From NCBI RefSeq assembly GCF_000407165.1, contig NZ_KE136480.1:496001-560000 (forward strand): a DNA stretch of 64,000 nucleotides, in the 5' to 3' direction. The DNA is from Enterococcus haemoperoxidus ATCC BAA-382 (GTDB taxonomy: Bacteria > Bacillota > Bacilli > Lactobacillales > Enterococcaceae). A program made the translations under genes and the position numbers. A model generated the notes under the pieces. The model searched no databases. It was not told the origin of the DNA and saw nothing but the letters and a program-made list of their open reading frames with translations. This document shows positions 18,278 to 28,556 of this stretch, piece by piece. Within the stretch, counting starts at the first letter, position 1; the number at the start of each line of letters is the position of its first letter.

Positions 18278-20314
18278 TTAATCAAAAAACTGCTGCTCAT
18301 CATCATGAGGCTTAATTTTATCGGCAATACCTCTATACTCTGGTAAAATCCACCATTGCTCTTTTTTCCAAATAGCACTAGCTTCTTGGCGGGCAACTTC
18401 AAGAATATTGAAGTCTGTCACGATATCCCCTACAGCAAACTGTGGTACACCAGATTGTCTGGCACCAAACACTTCACCTGGACCACGTAATTCTAAATCT
18501 TTTTCACTTAACACAAAACCATTATTGGTTTCCGTCATTATTTTCATCCGTTCTACGCCCATTTCATTTTTAGGGTTAGCAACCAAGATACAATAAGATG
18601 CATCTGATCCCCGACCGACACGACCGCGAAGTTGATGTAGTTGTGCCAAACCAAAACGATCTGCATCCATGATCAACATGACCGTTGCATTAGGAACATT
18701 GACTCCAACTTCGATTACAGTAGTAGAAACTAACAGTTGTAAGTTATTTTCTTTAAACTCCTGCATGATTTCTTCTTTTTCTTGGTTTTTCATTTTTCCA
18801 TGAAGTAAGCCAACTTGATAAGTAGGATTAAAGAAGGCTGACATATGCTCAAAGATCTCTGTCGCATTTTTTACATCTAGCGCTTCAGATTCTTCGATCA
18901 GCGGGCAAATCACATAGGCTTGATGTCCACGAGCTAATTCTTTTTCCATCCACTCTAAAACAGTATCTAATTGAGGAGGACGAATCCAGCGTGTTTCTAT
19001 CGGAATACGGCCAGCCGGCATTTCATCAATGATCGAAACATCCATTTCACCAAAAGCTGTAATCGCTAATGTCCTTGGAATAGGTGTTGCCGTCATAAAT
19101 AATACATCTGGCTTCAAGCCTTTTTCTCTTAAAATTCGGCGTTGATTTACACCAAATCGATGTTGTTCATCCGTAATCACTAAGCCTAATCTACTGAACA
19201 AGACATCTTCTTGAATCAAGGCGTGAGTCCCAATAATAATATCAATTTCACCTATCGCCAATTGTTCAAGAATCTCTCGTCGTTCCTTTGTTTTGGTCGA
19301 CCCAGTTAATAGTGCTGTGCGTACTTCTAAGGGATCGTACAATTGTTGAAGACTTTCCATATGCTGTTGCGCCAAAATCTCTGTTGGCACCATTAAAGCG
19401 CCCTGAAAGCCAGCGGTCATCGTTGCATAAAGAGCAATTGCCGCAACAACTGTTTTCCCACTCCCTACATCGCCTTGTAATAAGCGTTGCATGTGATTTG
19501 GGCTCATTAAGTCCCGACAAATTTCGTTCGTTACTTTCTTTTGAGCTGCAGTCAATTCAAAAGGCAATTTCTGCGTAAAAGATTTTAAACGTTCCACATC
19601 ATACTGAATGCTCAACCCATTTTTTTCTGCTTTTTCTTGTCTCTTCAACCCTTGCATCTTCAATTGAAACAAGAAGAACTCTTCAAAAACAACACGCCGC
19701 TTCGCTTGATGGCTTTCTTCTGGATTACTAGGAAAATGCATCGCAAACATTGCTGATTTTCTTGGCATCAACCGATACTTCTCTAACAGATCTTCTGGTA
19801 GAATTTCCGGAATCAGGGTACCATATTCTTCAAATCCAGTACGAATCAACTGAATCAAACTACTTTGTCGAACTTTTTTATTTACATGATAAATCGGAGC
19901 AAAATCTTCACCATCATTTTTTGCCGCTAAAATTTTCATGCCATTCAATGACTTACGTTTTGCATCCCATTTTCCGTACACTGCTATTTCTTCGGACATG
20001 ACAATTTTGTCTTTTAAATAAGGCTGATTAAAGAAGGAAACATTGATCACTGCATGGTCTTGCATCATTCGAAACATCATTCGGCTTTTTTTATAGCCAT
20101 AACGACTCACAACTGGCTCCGATACAACCAAACCTTTTAGTGTGACTTTTTCTTGATCTTGGATTTCATTTAGCTCTTTTTCTTGGATATCATCATATCG
20201 AAAAGGGTAATAAGATAACAAATCTTCAATTGTTTGAATGCCTAATTCTTTCAAGTTTTCGGCACGTTTTGGCCCTACTCCAGTCAAGACACCAATATCA
20301 TCTGACAAGTTCAC
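18278..20314 (-). CDS. recG: ATP-dependent DNA helicase RecG
   Basis: Branch-migration helicase for replication forks and Holliday junctions. It has an N-terminal wedge/OB region, then helicase motifs: Walker A GDVGSGKT, DEQH in motif II (ITDEQHRFG), TATPIPRT, and the QLRGRVGRG C-terminal motif. I take the second GTG at 20314, which has AGGAGG 7 bp upstream and gives 678 residues. The in-frame ATG at 20332 overlaps that ribosome site and would add MRGGRV only. The 3' end abuts the tandem repeat. Confidence 0.94.
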   Translation of the reverse strand: MNLSDDIGVLTGVGPKRAENLKELGIQTIEDLLSYYPFRYDDIQEKELNEIQDQEKVTLKGLVVSEPVVSRYGYKKSRMMFRMMQDHAVINVSFFNQPYLKDKIVMSEEIAVYGKWDAKRKSLNGMKILAAKNDGEDFAPIYHVNKKVRQSSLIQLIRTGFEEYGTLIPEILPEDLLEKYRLMPRKSAMFAMHFPSNPEESHQAKRRVVFEEFFLFQLKMQGLKRQEKAEKNGLSIQYDVERLKSFTQKLPFELTAAQKKVTNEICRDLMSPNHMQRLLQGDVGSGKTVVAAIALYATMTAGFQGALMVPTEILAQQHMESLQQLYDPLEVRTALLTGSTKTKERREILEQLAIGEIDIIIGTHALIQEDVLFSRLGLVITDEQHRFGVNQRRILREKGLKPDVLFMTATPIPRTLAITAFGEMDVSIIDEMPAGRIPIETRWIRPPQLDTVLEWMEKELARGHQAYVICPLIEESEALDVKNATEIFEHMSAFFNPTYQVGLLHGKMKNQEKEEIMQEFKENNLQLLVSTTVIEVGVNVPNATVMLIMDADRFGLAQLHQLRGRVGRGSDASYCILVANPKNEMGVERMKIMTETNNGFVLSEKDLELRGPGEVFGARQSGVPQFAVGDIVTDFNILEVARQEASAIWKKEQWWILPEYRGIADKIKPHDDEQQFFD

Positions 20315-20375
20315 CACTCTTCCTCCTCTCATAAATAAATACGCATTTTACTCACTATTTGTTTATTTTCTATAG

Positions 20376-20402
20376 AAAAAGCCAAACAACAAGTGTCTGG
20401 CT
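20376..20402 (-). terminator. Terminator after fakA
   Basis: Stem AGCCAgACA / TGTtTGGCT followed by a T-run on the minus strand, 16 bp past the fakA stop. It gives recG its own transcript start region. Confidence 0.7.
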
Positions 20403-20417
20403 TCGATAAGTCATTTA

Positions 20418-22091
20418 TTATTCAGCTGAAAATAGGTACGGATAAACTGGTTGTCCACCTTCATGAAGTTCTGTTTCTAGTTCTTCGTATTCGGCAGTCA
20501 ATGCTTCTACAAATTTGTCAGCTTCTTTCATTGTACCACCCTCACCAACAATGATCGTTACGATTTCTGTATCTTCATCGATCATGCGTTTTAGGGTATC
20601 CAATGATGCATTGAACATATCTGGTTCAGATACTACGATTTTACCGTCGATCATTCCTAGATAGTCATCTTTTTTGATTTCAACATTATCGATCGTTGTA
20701 TCACGCACAGCTGTTGTTACCTGTCCGCTGACTACACTTTCGATCATTTCTGTCATAGTTGTTTTATTTTCTTCAAGCGTTTGTTGATCATTGAATGCAA
20801 GCATTGCTGTCATTCCTTGAGAGATCGTTTTTGTTGGGACAACCGCTACTGGAATATCAGCCACTTCTGCTGCCTGATCGGCTGCCATGAAGATATTTTT
20901 GTTGTTAGGTAAAATGATAACTTGGTCAGCATTCACTTCTTTAACAGCTTTCAAGATATCTTCAGTACTAGGATTCATTGTTTGACCGCCGCTAATAATA
21001 TAGCTTGCACCAAGGCTGCGGAATAAATCTTGCACGCCTTCTCCTGCTGCAATTGCAATAACTGCATACGGAACACGTGCTTTTTTAACAACCGCGGCTT
21101 GAGCGTCATGCTCAACCAACGTTTCATGTTGTAAACGCATGTTATCTACTTTTATTTTCACTAATGAACCAAATTTTTGACCATAGTTCATCACTTCACC
21201 AGGATGTTCTGTATGCACATGAACTTTGATGATTTCATCGTCATTTACAACAAGTAACGAATCACCTAACTCATTTAAGTAGTTTCTAAATGTTTCATAA
21301 TCGAAATCACTATCCACAGTTGGACCTTCACCGATTTGAACCATAATTTCTGTACAATAACCAAATTTGATATCTTCAGTCGCAACATGGCCGCTAACAC
21401 CACGATGATGTTCAGCATTGACCATTTCGTCCATCTCACCTGGACTTGGCTCATAGATTTCTGTTGCTAAAAACTCACCAGATAATGCTTCTAAAAAACC
21501 TTCATAGATAAATAATAAGCCTTGACCACCACTGTCAACCACGCCAACTTCTTTTAACACAGGTAAAAGATCAGGTGTTTTAGCTAAAGCGCGTTTTGCA
21601 CCTTTAACAACTGCTTCCATCACTTCGATACAGTCATCCGTTTCTTTTGCTTTACGTTCACCAGAACGAGCAGCTTCACGAGAAACAGTCAAAATCGTAC
21701 CTTCTACTGGTTTCATTACTGCTTTATAAGCAGTCTCTACACCATGAGTAAACGCGGCTGCTAAATCTTTTGCATTCAACGTCTCAACATCTGGGATTTG
21801 CTTAGAAAAACCACGGAATAATTGCGATAAAATAACACCAGAGTTCCCTCTAGCGCCCATCAATAATCCTTTTGAAAGAATTGTTGTGAGTTCTCCGACT
21901 TTTTCAGAACGAGAATCGGCTACAGCCTTCGCCCCACTTGTCATAGATAAGTTCATATTTGTTCCTGTATCACCATCTGGTACAGGGAAAACATTCAATG
22001 AGTTGACATATTCTGCATTCACATGCAGACGACTCGCACCAGCCTGAACCATCTCTTGGAACTGACTTGCACTGATTTCTGTTACATTCAC
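20418..22091 (-). CDS. fakA: Fatty acid kinase FakA (DAK2/DhaL-fold)
   Basis: Phosphorylates FakB-bound fatty acids so that exogenous or recycled acyl chains can enter phospholipid synthesis. The N-terminal DhaL-type nucleotide-binding domain has NVFPVPDGDTGTNMNLSM (about 29-46) and GARGNSGVILSQ (about 78-89); the GDTGTN aspartates hold magnesium. A middle domain and a FakB-like C-terminal domain follow, for a normal 557 residues. The start is GTG with AAAGGAGG 8 bp upstream. Older annotation calls it a dihydroxyacetone kinase-like protein. No fakB lies nearby. Confidence 0.9.
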   Translation of the reverse strand: MNVTEISASQFQEMVQAGASRLHVNAEYVNSLNVFPVPDGDTGTNMNLSMTSGAKAVADSRSEKVGELTTILSKGLLMGARGNSGVILSQLFRGFSKQIPDVETLNAKDLAAAFTHGVETAYKAVMKPVEGTILTVSREAARSGERKAKETDDCIEVMEAVVKGAKRALAKTPDLLPVLKEVGVVDSGGQGLLFIYEGFLEALSGEFLATEIYEPSPGEMDEMVNAEHHRGVSGHVATEDIKFGYCTEIMVQIGEGPTVDSDFDYETFRNYLNELGDSLLVVNDDEIIKVHVHTEHPGEVMNYGQKFGSLVKIKVDNMRLQHETLVEHDAQAAVVKKARVPYAVIAIAAGEGVQDLFRSLGASYIISGGQTMNPSTEDILKAVKEVNADQVIILPNNKNIFMAADQAAEVADIPVAVVPTKTISQGMTAMLAFNDQQTLEENKTTMTEMIESVVSGQVTTAVRDTTIDNVEIKKDDYLGMIDGKIVVSEPDMFNASLDTLKRMIDEDTEIVTIIVGEGGTMKEADKFVEALTAEYEELETELHEGGQPVYPYLFSAE

Positions 22092-22125
22092 CTAAAAAAT
22101 CCTCCTTTGAGATTCCTGTTGCATA

Positions 22126-22297
22126 GAAAAGCGAAACGAACCGCTTAGCCCTCGAACAACCGAGTAGGTACCTTTCTACATCAACTTATTTTTATTCGTT
22201 GTGTGTCAAGGCAATTAGTAAAATGCAGGAAAGATGCTTTTTGTCTTTTCGGCATTTTATCTATTTGTTGAGAGGTCTGGTTCGTGGAGCTAGATCA
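22126..22297. repeat. Diverged copy of the structured intergenic repeat (172 bp)
   Basis: Starts GAAAAGCGAAACGAACC and ends GGTTCGTGGAGCTAGATCA, matching both ends of the 120-bp units at 18001-18240 but with a different core. The terminal stem here is ACGAACC/GGTTCGT, where the 18-kb units have ACGAG/CTCGT; the base changes on the two sides compensate each other. A degraded second start (AAAAAGTGGAACAA) follows. It fills most of the 280-bp gap between the Asp23-like gene and fakA. Confidence 0.65.
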
Positions 22298-22372
22298 ATA
22301 AAAAGTGGAACAATCACGTCCAGCCAAACTTCAAAAAAGTAAATCGCTAAATCATTGCTAACAGCTGGCTAC

Positions 22373-22735
22373 CTAGTCAGGCAACACACGAACACCTTGC
22401 ACAAATACGTTGACCGAATTAGCTGTCACACCTAATAGTGTTTCAAGGTTATATTTTACTTTTTCTTGCACATTACGAGAAACTTCTGAAATTTTTGTTC
22501 CATAGCTTACAATTGTATATACGTCGACCGCAACGCCATTTTCTTCTTGACGTACGACAACACCTTTAGAATAATTTTCTTTACGCAAAATGCCATTTAA
22601 ATTATCTTTGATTTGGTTTTTACTAGCCATACCGACGATTCCGTAGATATCTGTCGCAGCACCGCCGACTACAGTGGCGATAACCTCATTGGTAATCTCA
22701 ATGGTGCCTGCTGGTGTTTTGATTTTTACAGCCAT
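22373..22735 (-). CDS. Asp23/Gls24 family envelope stress protein
   Basis: 120-residue soluble protein of the DUF322/Asp23 family. In B. subtilis and other Firmicutes a member of this family is encoded just upstream of the fakA-like gene, as here. The start is the ATG at 22735, which has AGGAGG 9 bp upstream and gives MAVKIKTPAGTIEITNEVI; the longer frame has no site. Characteristic parts are GIVGMASKN and VRVLPD at the end. Its exact role is unknown. A weak promoter (TTTTCA, 17 bp, TAAAAT) can be seen about 60-90 bp upstream. Confidence 0.88.
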   Translation of the reverse strand: MAVKIKTPAGTIEITNEVIATVVGGAATDIYGIVGMASKNQIKDNLNGILRKENYSKGVVVRQEENGVAVDVYTIVSYGTKISEVSRNVQEKVKYNLETLLGVTANSVNVFVQGVRVLPD

Positions 22736-22914
22736 TGATGAAAGCCTCCTTAAAGAGCACAATTGCCCTATTTTCTTCTATAATATTTTAACATAGCCGT
22801 ACCTTAATGAAAAGGAACTTATCCAGATAATTATAGAGCGTCTCATCTATTTTACCAATAATTGTATAATTTACATCGTTTTATAGGAAATGTCAAACTG
22901 ATTTGAAAATACCC

Positions 22915-22943
22915 TTGCAAAAAACTGCTTTCTATGATAAATT
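22915..22943 (+). promoter_or_regulatory. Promoter of rpmB
   Basis: -35 TTGCAA (22915-22920), 17-bp spacer, -10 TAAATT (22938-22943), then a 55-60 base leader with AAAGGAGG before the rpmB ATG. Confidence 0.65.
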
Positions 22944-23001
22944 AAGTTAGTATGAGCTGAAAACTATCGCTCCGAGATCAAAGCAAAGGAGGAAACTAAA
23001 A

Positions 23002-23190
23002 ATGGCAAAAGTATGTTATTTTACTGGTCGTAAGACAAGCAGCGGCAATAACCGCTCACATGCAATGAACGCTACTAAACGTACTGTTAAACCTAACTTG
23101 CAAAAAGTTCGTGTATTAATAGACGGTAAACCTAAAAAAGTTTGGGTGTCAACTCGTGCTTTGAAATCTGGTAAAATTGAGCGTGTTTAA
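23002..23190 (+). CDS. rpmB: 50S ribosomal protein L28
   Basis: Basic 62-residue protein of the large subunit with the family N-terminus [23 protein letters not shown] and [15 protein letters not shown] at the end. The first cysteine is kept but the CXXC pair of zinc-binding L28 forms is absent. It is single and monocistronic, transcribed against its neighbours, with its own promoter and terminator. Confidence 0.97.
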   Translation: MAKVCYFTGRKTSSGNNRSHAMNATKRTVKPNLQKVRVLIDGKPKKVWVSTRALKSGKIERV

Positions 23191-23202
23191 TAGAACGTAA
23201 TC

Positions 23203-23235
23203 AAAAAGCTGAACGGCATGCCGTTCAGCTTTTTT
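23203..23235. terminator. Bidirectional terminator between rpmB and thiN
   Basis: Near-perfect palindrome AAAGCTGAACGGC / GCCGTTCAGCTTT with A- and T-runs on both sides. It serves rpmB on the plus strand and the rpe-thiN genes on the minus strand, and touches the thiN stop. Confidence 0.9.
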
Positions 23236-23879
23236 TATTTATCATCGCAACTTTGGATCACAGCGATCATTCCTGTATCAAATGACAATCCAGCAGTATC
23301 TCCAACAAATTCATTGCTTGCATAAGAAGTAGGAATCGCAACGTCCACATGATCTAACGTATATTTACTTTCTGTTAACGTTAGATTTGTAACTGGTGTT
23401 AAACAACAGTACGCTAAATAATCCATCCTAGCTTCTTTTTTTACCACATATTCCCCTGGAAGATAATACGTGATACTATTTTGAAGATCTTTTACTTTTA
23501 TTTGATGAGCAAACGCTTGAAAACGAGGTTCCAATGGCAACCACAGATTTGCTAAAAAATGATCCAAGCGACCGCCTGTTGCGCCTATGATCATAATCTC
23601 GGCTTCTGGAAACTTTTGGATTGCTAGGACCAAAGCAAGTTGCGTATCTGTATCATCTTTTTCTGCTTGTGCCTGAACCAGTTCTTTCGCTTGCTTTTGA
23701 ACGACCTGTTGTTCATCAATCGTTAAAGAGTCAAAATCTCCCACTGCTAAATCCAAGGACCAGCCACGTTCCACAATATACAAACTTCCCCGATCAATCC
23801 CTATCAAGTAATCGAATGTTTCTGCTTTAAACTGCGGCCACTTATCTGGCGAACCGCCTGCCACAAGAAGAATTTTCAT
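23235..23879 (-). CDS. thiN: Thiamine pyrophosphokinase
   Basis: Transfers pyrophosphate from ATP to thiamine to make the cofactor TPP. 214 residues, with the family features GVDRGS-like GIDRGSLYIVERG, GDFDSL (about 47-52), KDDTDTQLAL (about 74-83) and GATGGRLDH (about 98-106). The ATG overlaps the rpe stop as TAATG, so the two are co-translated. It is the last gene of the run that starts near prkC or rsgA. Confidence 0.92.
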   Translation of the reverse strand: MKILLVAGGSPDKWPQFKAETFDYLIGIDRGSLYIVERGWSLDLAVGDFDSLTIDEQQVVQKQAKELVQAQAEKDDTDTQLALVLAIQKFPEAEIMIIGATGGRLDHFLANLWLPLEPRFQAFAHQIKVKDLQNSITYYLPGEYVVKKEARMDYLAYCCLTPVTNLTLTESKYTLDHVDVAIPTSYASNEFVGDTAGLSFDTGMIAVIQSCDDK

Positions 23880-24529
23880 TAGTCTAGCACAGCTCTCAAT
23901 GCCTCAATACGATCTTTAGGACTTTCCGAGTTATAGATGTAAGAACCCGCTACAAAAACATTAGCTCCTGCTTCTTTACAACGTTTGGCCGTCTCAGGAA
24001 CGATTCCTCCATCTACTTCAATGTCATACGTATAGCCTTTTGTTTCCTTCCATTCTTTTAATTGAGCAATTTTATCCAAGGAACTTTCAATGAACGATTG
24101 TCCGCCAAATCCTGGGTTCACTGTCATGATCAAGACCTGATCAACTAAATCAAGAACGTACTCAATAGCTGACAGAGGTGTCCCAGGATTGATCACTACA
24201 CCAGATTTTACACCAGATGCTTTGATCATTTGAACAGCACGATGGATATGAGGCGTCGACTCTGCATGGACAGTGATAATATCCGCACCAGCCTTAGCAA
24301 ATGCTTCAATGTAGTTTTCTGGTTGAACGATCATCAAATGAACATCCAGCGGTAATTTCGTCACTGGTCGAATCGCTGAAACTACGTTAGGCCCTAAGGT
24401 GATATTCGGGACAAATTGGCCATCCATCACATCTACATGAATATAGTCAGCTCCTAATTTTTCGACTAATTGAATATCTCTTTCTAAATTGGCAAAATCG
24501 GCACTTAAAATCGATGGTGCTAGTTTCAT
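23879..24529 (-). CDS. rpe: Ribulose-phosphate 3-epimerase
   Basis: Interconverts ribulose 5-phosphate and xylulose 5-phosphate in the pentose phosphate pathway. TIM-barrel of 216 residues from the ATG at 24529, which has AAAGGAG 8 bp upstream; the longer frame starts at a GTG inside that site. Family motifs: [10 protein letters not shown] at the start, [14 protein letters not shown] (about 33-46), [14 protein letters not shown] (about 136-149) and EVDGGI (about 173-178), which hold the metal and catalytic acids. Confidence 0.96.
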   Translation of the reverse strand: MKLAPSILSADFANLERDIQLVEKLGADYIHVDVMDGQFVPNITLGPNVVSAIRPVTKLPLDVHLMIVQPENYIEAFAKAGADIITVHAESTPHIHRAVQMIKASGVKSGVVINPGTPLSAIEYVLDLVDQVLIMTVNPGFGGQSFIESSLDKIAQLKEWKETKGYTYDIEVDGGIVPETAKRCKEAGANVFVAGSYIYNSESPKDRIEALRAVLD

Positions 24530-24581
24530 TAAAAACACTCCTTTAATTTTTATAAGCTCATCCTTAGATGGTTGGTATTTT

Positions 24582-25481
24582 CTATTTTTTCTTATAAATT
24601 GGTCTGCGATTTTCTATTTCTAGTAAAAATTGCAAGTAATCATCGTAACGTGTTTGAGCAATCGTTCCAGTTTCCACACGCTTTTTCACCTCACAACCAG
24701 GTTCTTTACGGTGCATGCATTCACGAAACTTGCATGATGAGGAAGCTTCTACAAATTCTGGAAATTGTTTTGGTAACTCTGTTGTCTCCATCTCTAAAAA
24801 GTCGATTGAGCTAAAGCCTGGTGTATCTGCCACTAGGCCATCATACAAAGGTAACAATTCTACATGACGTGTGGTATGTTTTCCTCGGCCCAATGATTCC
24901 GAAATTTCATCGGTCGCCAATTGTAAATCCGGAGAAATTCTATTTAATAACGTTGATTTCCCTGCACCTGATTGCCCCATAAAAACAGTCAAACGTTCTG
25001 GAAAATACTGCTCTAAAGCTCGAACTGCTTCTTCATCGTTCGCTTTCGTTGCAGCAATTACAGGATATCCGATCTCTTCATAAACCTTTTTGACATCTGC
25101 CACGCTGACTGATTCAGTTCCAATCAGCAAATCAACTTTCGTCAAATAAATGATTGGGGCTATTCCTTTGTCTTCTAATGTGACTAAAAAGCGATCCATT
25201 AAATTGTATGAAAAATTGGGTTCAACCATGCTCATAACAATCACACCTTGATCCACGTTTGCTACTGGTGGACGCACCAATTCGTTATGTCTAGGATACA
25301 CTTCAAGCAAGTAACCATCGGTTGGATTATCGCTTTCAAACATGACTTCATCGCCAACTAATGGCGTGATTTTTCGATTTCGAAAATTCCCGCGAGCTCT
25401 TGTTTGAAAAGTTGCGCCATCTGCATAAATGTAGTAAAAACCACTTAACGCTTTTCTGATTTGACCTTTCAGAAATGCCAC
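24582..25481 (-). CDS. rsgA: Ribosome small-subunit-dependent GTPase RsgA
   Basis: Circularly permuted GTPase that helps finish the 30S subunit. It has an N-terminal OB fold, then G4 YLTKVDLL, G1 [15 protein letters not shown]3 DTPGFSS, and a C-terminal zinc site with C-x6-H and C residues ([14 protein letters not shown]). The start is uncertain. The GTG at 25481 lies one base from an AGGAGG and is too close to use it. In frame, the CTG at 25472 is 8 bp from the same site and gives [14 protein letters not shown], matching usual RsgA N-termini. Confidence 0.93.
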   Translation of the reverse strand: MAFLKGQIRKALSGFYYIYADGATFQTRARGNFRNRKITPLVGDEVMFESDNPTDGYLLEVYPRHNELVRPPVANVDQGVIVMSMVEPNFSYNLMDRFLVTLEDKGIAPIIYLTKVDLLIGTESVSVADVKKVYEEIGYPVIAATKANDEEAVRALEQYFPERLTVFMGQSGAGKSTLLNRISPDLQLATDEISESLGRGKHTTRHVELLPLYDGLVADTPGFSSIDFLEMETTELPKQFPEFVEASSSCKFRECMHRKEPGCEVKKRVETGTIAQTRYDDYLQFLLEIENRRPIYKKK

Positions 25482-25519
25482 CTCCTCGTTTCTATTGGTT
25501 CCATTTTACCATAGGTTGA

Positions 25520-25547
25520 AGAAAAGCTAAATGCAGAGCTAGATAAA
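25520..25547. repeat. Short remnant of the structured intergenic repeat
   Basis: GAAAAGC at the left and GCAGAGCTAGATAA at the right are the two ends of the larger repeat brought together with no core, as if the middle had been deleted. It lies between prkC and rsgA. Confidence 0.35.
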
Positions 25548-25561
25548 TCGCTTTTTCACAT

Positions 25562-25600
25562 AAAAAAAGTGATTAAGACGTTGTTTATCTTAATCACTTT
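25562..25600 (-). terminator. Terminator of prkC
   Basis: Perfect 13-bp stem AAAGTGATTAAGA / TCTTAATCACTTT followed by T7 on the minus strand, about 12 bp after the prkC stop. Confidence 0.88.
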
Positions 25601-25611
25601 ATGGTACTTAT

Positions 25612-27795
25612 TTAATTAGCCCCATCATTGGTTGGGTCATTTGTAGTTGAGAAATTGACGGTAACAGACGTTCCTTTTGCAACACTATCACCAACACTTG
25701 GTGAAATACTGGTTACTTTTCCTTTTGAAGCATCCCCAGAGCCTTCTACATACTTCAAGCCAGCACCTTCAATTTGAGCCTTAGCCTCAGCTGAAGAAAG
25801 TCCTATTAAATTTGGAACACTCACATTACTTGGTCCTGTGCTAACTTTTAGCGTAATTTTACCATTTTTAAGATCAAATGTTGCACCTGCCCCTGGATCT
25901 TGTGAAATAACAGTCCCTTTAGGCAAATCGCTAGCTTCGTCTAGCCTTGAGATTTGGTTCTCTTTTAACCCTAAACTAATCAACGCGTTTACTGCGTTAT
26001 CATACGTATAATTTTCTGCATAACTACCTAAGACAACTGTACTTGATTCAGAACTAGTCGTTGTTGTTTTATCTGGACCAGAGCTTACGGTTAAGGTAAT
26101 CTTGCCTTTTTTAGGGTTAAATGGATTACCTGCAGCTGGATTTTGAGCAATCACTAAATCTTTCGCTACTGTATCACTTGGTTTATCCACTCGAGTAATC
26201 TGGCTTTCTTTTATCCCATAACTTAACAATTCAGTTACAGCATTATTATAACTGTAGCCTAGACTCGCATAATCAGCTAAGTAGACATCATCTGGTCCAT
26301 CGCTCACAACCAAAGTGATCTCGTCTGTTTTCGGATCGACTTCTGCACCTTTTTTAGGAGTCTGGCTGATGACTTTATCTTCGTCTACTTTAGAATCCGT
26401 TTCTTTTGTGATTTTGATTTGACTCTCTTTAAATCCTAATTTACCTAACGCTTCGATCGCATCTTTATAATCTTCTCCCGCGTAATCGTCAATCTTGATT
26501 TTCTTGTTCCCAGAGCTGATATAAAGTTCAACTTCGCGATTCTTTTTCACTGTAGAATCTATTGCTGGATCTGTCTTAACTACTTTTCCTTCATCGATTG
26601 AATCATTTGGAATTTCTTTTGTCTCATCTTTGACTTTCAACCCAGCATCTTCCAATATTTTTCGTGCTTCAGCTTCCGTTTTATCTTCCACATTAGGAAT
26701 CTTGACTTCACTGCTGCCACGCCCCGCAAAATAGAGCCCGCCACCAATGATTAAAGCCAATACTAATAAGACGATAAAAATGATCAATGGTTTCTTTTTC
26801 TTCTTTACTGCGGCTTCTTGCTGCTCGATCTCTTCATGTTCATTTCGTTCTTCCGGTGGTGTTTCCATCGAATTAAAAGAAGACGGCATTGCCATTTCAT
26901 CAGTAATCGGCGTCAAAATTTTCGTTTCGCCCATCAATCCTGTCGGTTGCCATTTCGGTTCATTTAAACGATTCGCAGCCAACACAGTATATAAATCACG
27001 CGACATTTCTTCAGCCGTTTTATAGCGATCAGCTGGGTCTTTAGCTGTTGCATGTAAGACCACATTTTCCAATGATTGAGGAATATTAGGATCAAACATT
27101 TTAACTGACGGCATCTCTTCTTGGAAATGTTTTAACGCGATTGTGACAGCAGATTCACCGTCAAACGGTACATTCCCTGTCAGCATTTCGTATAAAATAA
27201 TCCCAACTGCATAAACGTCAGACTGATTAGTGGCCATACTGCCACGAGCTTGTTCTGGAGATAAGTAGTGAACAGAGCCCAACATCGTATTGGTTTGCGT
27301 AATCGATGTTTCAGTTAACGCAATTGCTATCCCAAAATCTGTGATTTTGACAACGCCGCTTTCATCCATCAAAATATTTTGTGGTTTTAAATCTCTATGA
27401 ATAATTCTATGTTCGTGTGCTAATGATACTGCTGATAAAATTTGTTCCATGATATCAACAATCTTCGCATAAGGAATCGGATATTGTGTCTGAATAAATC
27501 TTTTTAGATCCATCCCTTTCACATACTCCATTACTAAGTATTGCAGGCCATCTTCTTCGCCTACATCATAGACACTGACGATGTTAGGGTGAACCAGTTC
27601 GGTCGCAGCTAAGGCTTCTCTTTGAAAGCGGCGAATCGCTGCTTGATCATTTTGGAAGTCAAAACGCAGCACTTTAACAGCCACATCACGGTCTAAAATC
27701 AAGTCATGTGCTAAAAAAACATTAGCCATTCCGCCGCTGCCAATATTGCCAATAATATGATATCGACCATTCAATTTTCTGCCGATTTCGATCAT
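25612..27795 (-). CDS. prkC: PASTA-domain Ser/Thr protein kinase (PrkC/IreK type)
   Basis: Membrane kinase that senses cell-wall fragments and controls wall homeostasis and cephalosporin tolerance in enterococci (IreK in E. faecalis). Kinase domain at about 10-270 with GSGGMANVF loop, HRDLKPQN catalytic loop and DFG (TDFGIA). A membrane helix lies at about 335-357 ([16 protein letters not shown]). I count five PASTA repeats outside, the last ending in VTVNFST. 727 residues. The start overlaps the phosphatase stop as ATGA. Confidence 0.95.
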   Translation of the reverse strand: MIEIGRKLNGRYHIIGNIGSGGMANVFLAHDLILDRDVAVKVLRFDFQNDQAAIRRFQREALAATELVHPNIVSVYDVGEEDGLQYLVMEYVKGMDLKRFIQTQYPIPYAKIVDIMEQILSAVSLAHEHRIIHRDLKPQNILMDESGVVKITDFGIAIALTETSITQTNTMLGSVHYLSPEQARGSMATNQSDVYAVGIILYEMLTGNVPFDGESAVTIALKHFQEEMPSVKMFDPNIPQSLENVVLHATAKDPADRYKTAEEMSRDLYTVLAANRLNEPKWQPTGLMGETKILTPITDEMAMPSSFNSMETPPEERNEHEEIEQQEAAVKKKKKPLIIFIVLLVLALIIGGGLYFAGRGSSEVKIPNVEDKTEAEARKILEDAGLKVKDETKEIPNDSIDEGKVVKTDPAIDSTVKKNREVELYISSGNKKIKIDDYAGEDYKDAIEALGKLGFKESQIKITKETDSKVDEDKVISQTPKKGAEVDPKTDEITLVVSDGPDDVYLADYASLGYSYNNAVTELLSYGIKESQITRVDKPSDTVAKDLVIAQNPAAGNPFNPKKGKITLTVSSGPDKTTTTSSESSTVVLGSYAENYTYDNAVNALISLGLKENQISRLDEASDLPKGTVISQDPGAGATFDLKNGKITLKVSTGPSNVSVPNLIGLSSAEAKAQIEGAGLKYVEGSGDASKGKVTSISPSVGDSVAKGTSVTVNFSTTNDPTNDGAN

Positions 27796-28541
27796 TGGTT
27801 TTCCTCCTTATGTTCGTCAAAATGGATCACTAAGACAGTAATATTATCCGCACCGCCAGCTTCATTTGCCGTTGTAATCAATGTTTCAACTTTTTCACTT
27901 AATGTTTTTTCTGAAAGTAAAATAGTTAGAATATCTTCTTCTGACACCATATTTGTCAGCCCATCTGAGCATAGTAAAATATAGTCATCCGGCACCAAAA
28001 GATGATTCGCCACATCCACTTCTACCATTCTTGGCATCCCTAATGAACGCGTTAAAACATTTTTTCTTGGATGATTGGCTGCCATTTCACGTGTTATTTC
28101 ACCTGATTTTACTAATTCATTGACTAAAGAATGATCTTCTGTCAGTTGACGTAATTGATTGTTGCGGACTAAATAAGCTCGGCTATCACCAATATTTGCC
28201 AACACAAATGACTGATCTAATAATACTGCACTGACAATCGTCGTACCCATACCTAAATATTCAGGCCGAGACTGACCTTTTTCATAGATCATTTCATTTT
28301 CGTCTTGGATTTCTTTAATCAACCACTGGGCTGCTTTTTCCGATGTATCTATATGACTTTCCTGCCAGCGCTCACCAAGGTTATTGACTGCCATTTGGCT
28401 CGCAACATCGCCCGCCTGATGACCACCCATTCCATCCGCTAAAATAGCTAAAGAAACTCCTGTCTGGTTCTCAAATAGACCAGCATAATCCTGATTAGTA
28501 TTTCGTTTTCGTCCGACATCTGTTTGAAAATTGATTTCCAC
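27792..28541 (-). CDS. stp: PP2C-family protein phosphatase, partner of PrkC/IreK
   Basis: Removes phosphates from the PASTA kinase and its targets (IreP in E. faecalis). 249 residues with the metal-binding motifs of the family: [13 protein letters not shown] (about 37-49), GDSRAYL (about 117-123), SDGLTNMV (about 192-199) and GADDN-like GGADNIT near the end. The start is GTG with GAGGTGA upstream. The stop overlaps the kinase start by four bases, so the two antagonists are translated together. Confidence 0.94.
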   Translation of the reverse strand: MEINFQTDVGRKRNTNQDYAGLFENQTGVSLAILADGMGGHQAGDVASQMAVNNLGERWQESHIDTSEKAAQWLIKEIQDENEMIYEKGQSRPEYLGMGTTIVSAVLLDQSFVLANIGDSRAYLVRNNQLRQLTEDHSLVNELVKSGEITREMAANHPRKNVLTRSLGMPRMVEVDVANHLLVPDDYILLCSDGLTNMVSEEDILTILLSEKTLSEKVETLITTANEAGGADNITVLVIHFDEHKEENQ

Positions 28542-28556
28542 TATGCTTCACCTCGT

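Noticed and set aside
20315-20332. ATG start for recG giving MRGGRVVNL
   Set aside because: The ATG overlaps the AGGAGG that serves the GTG 18 bp downstream.
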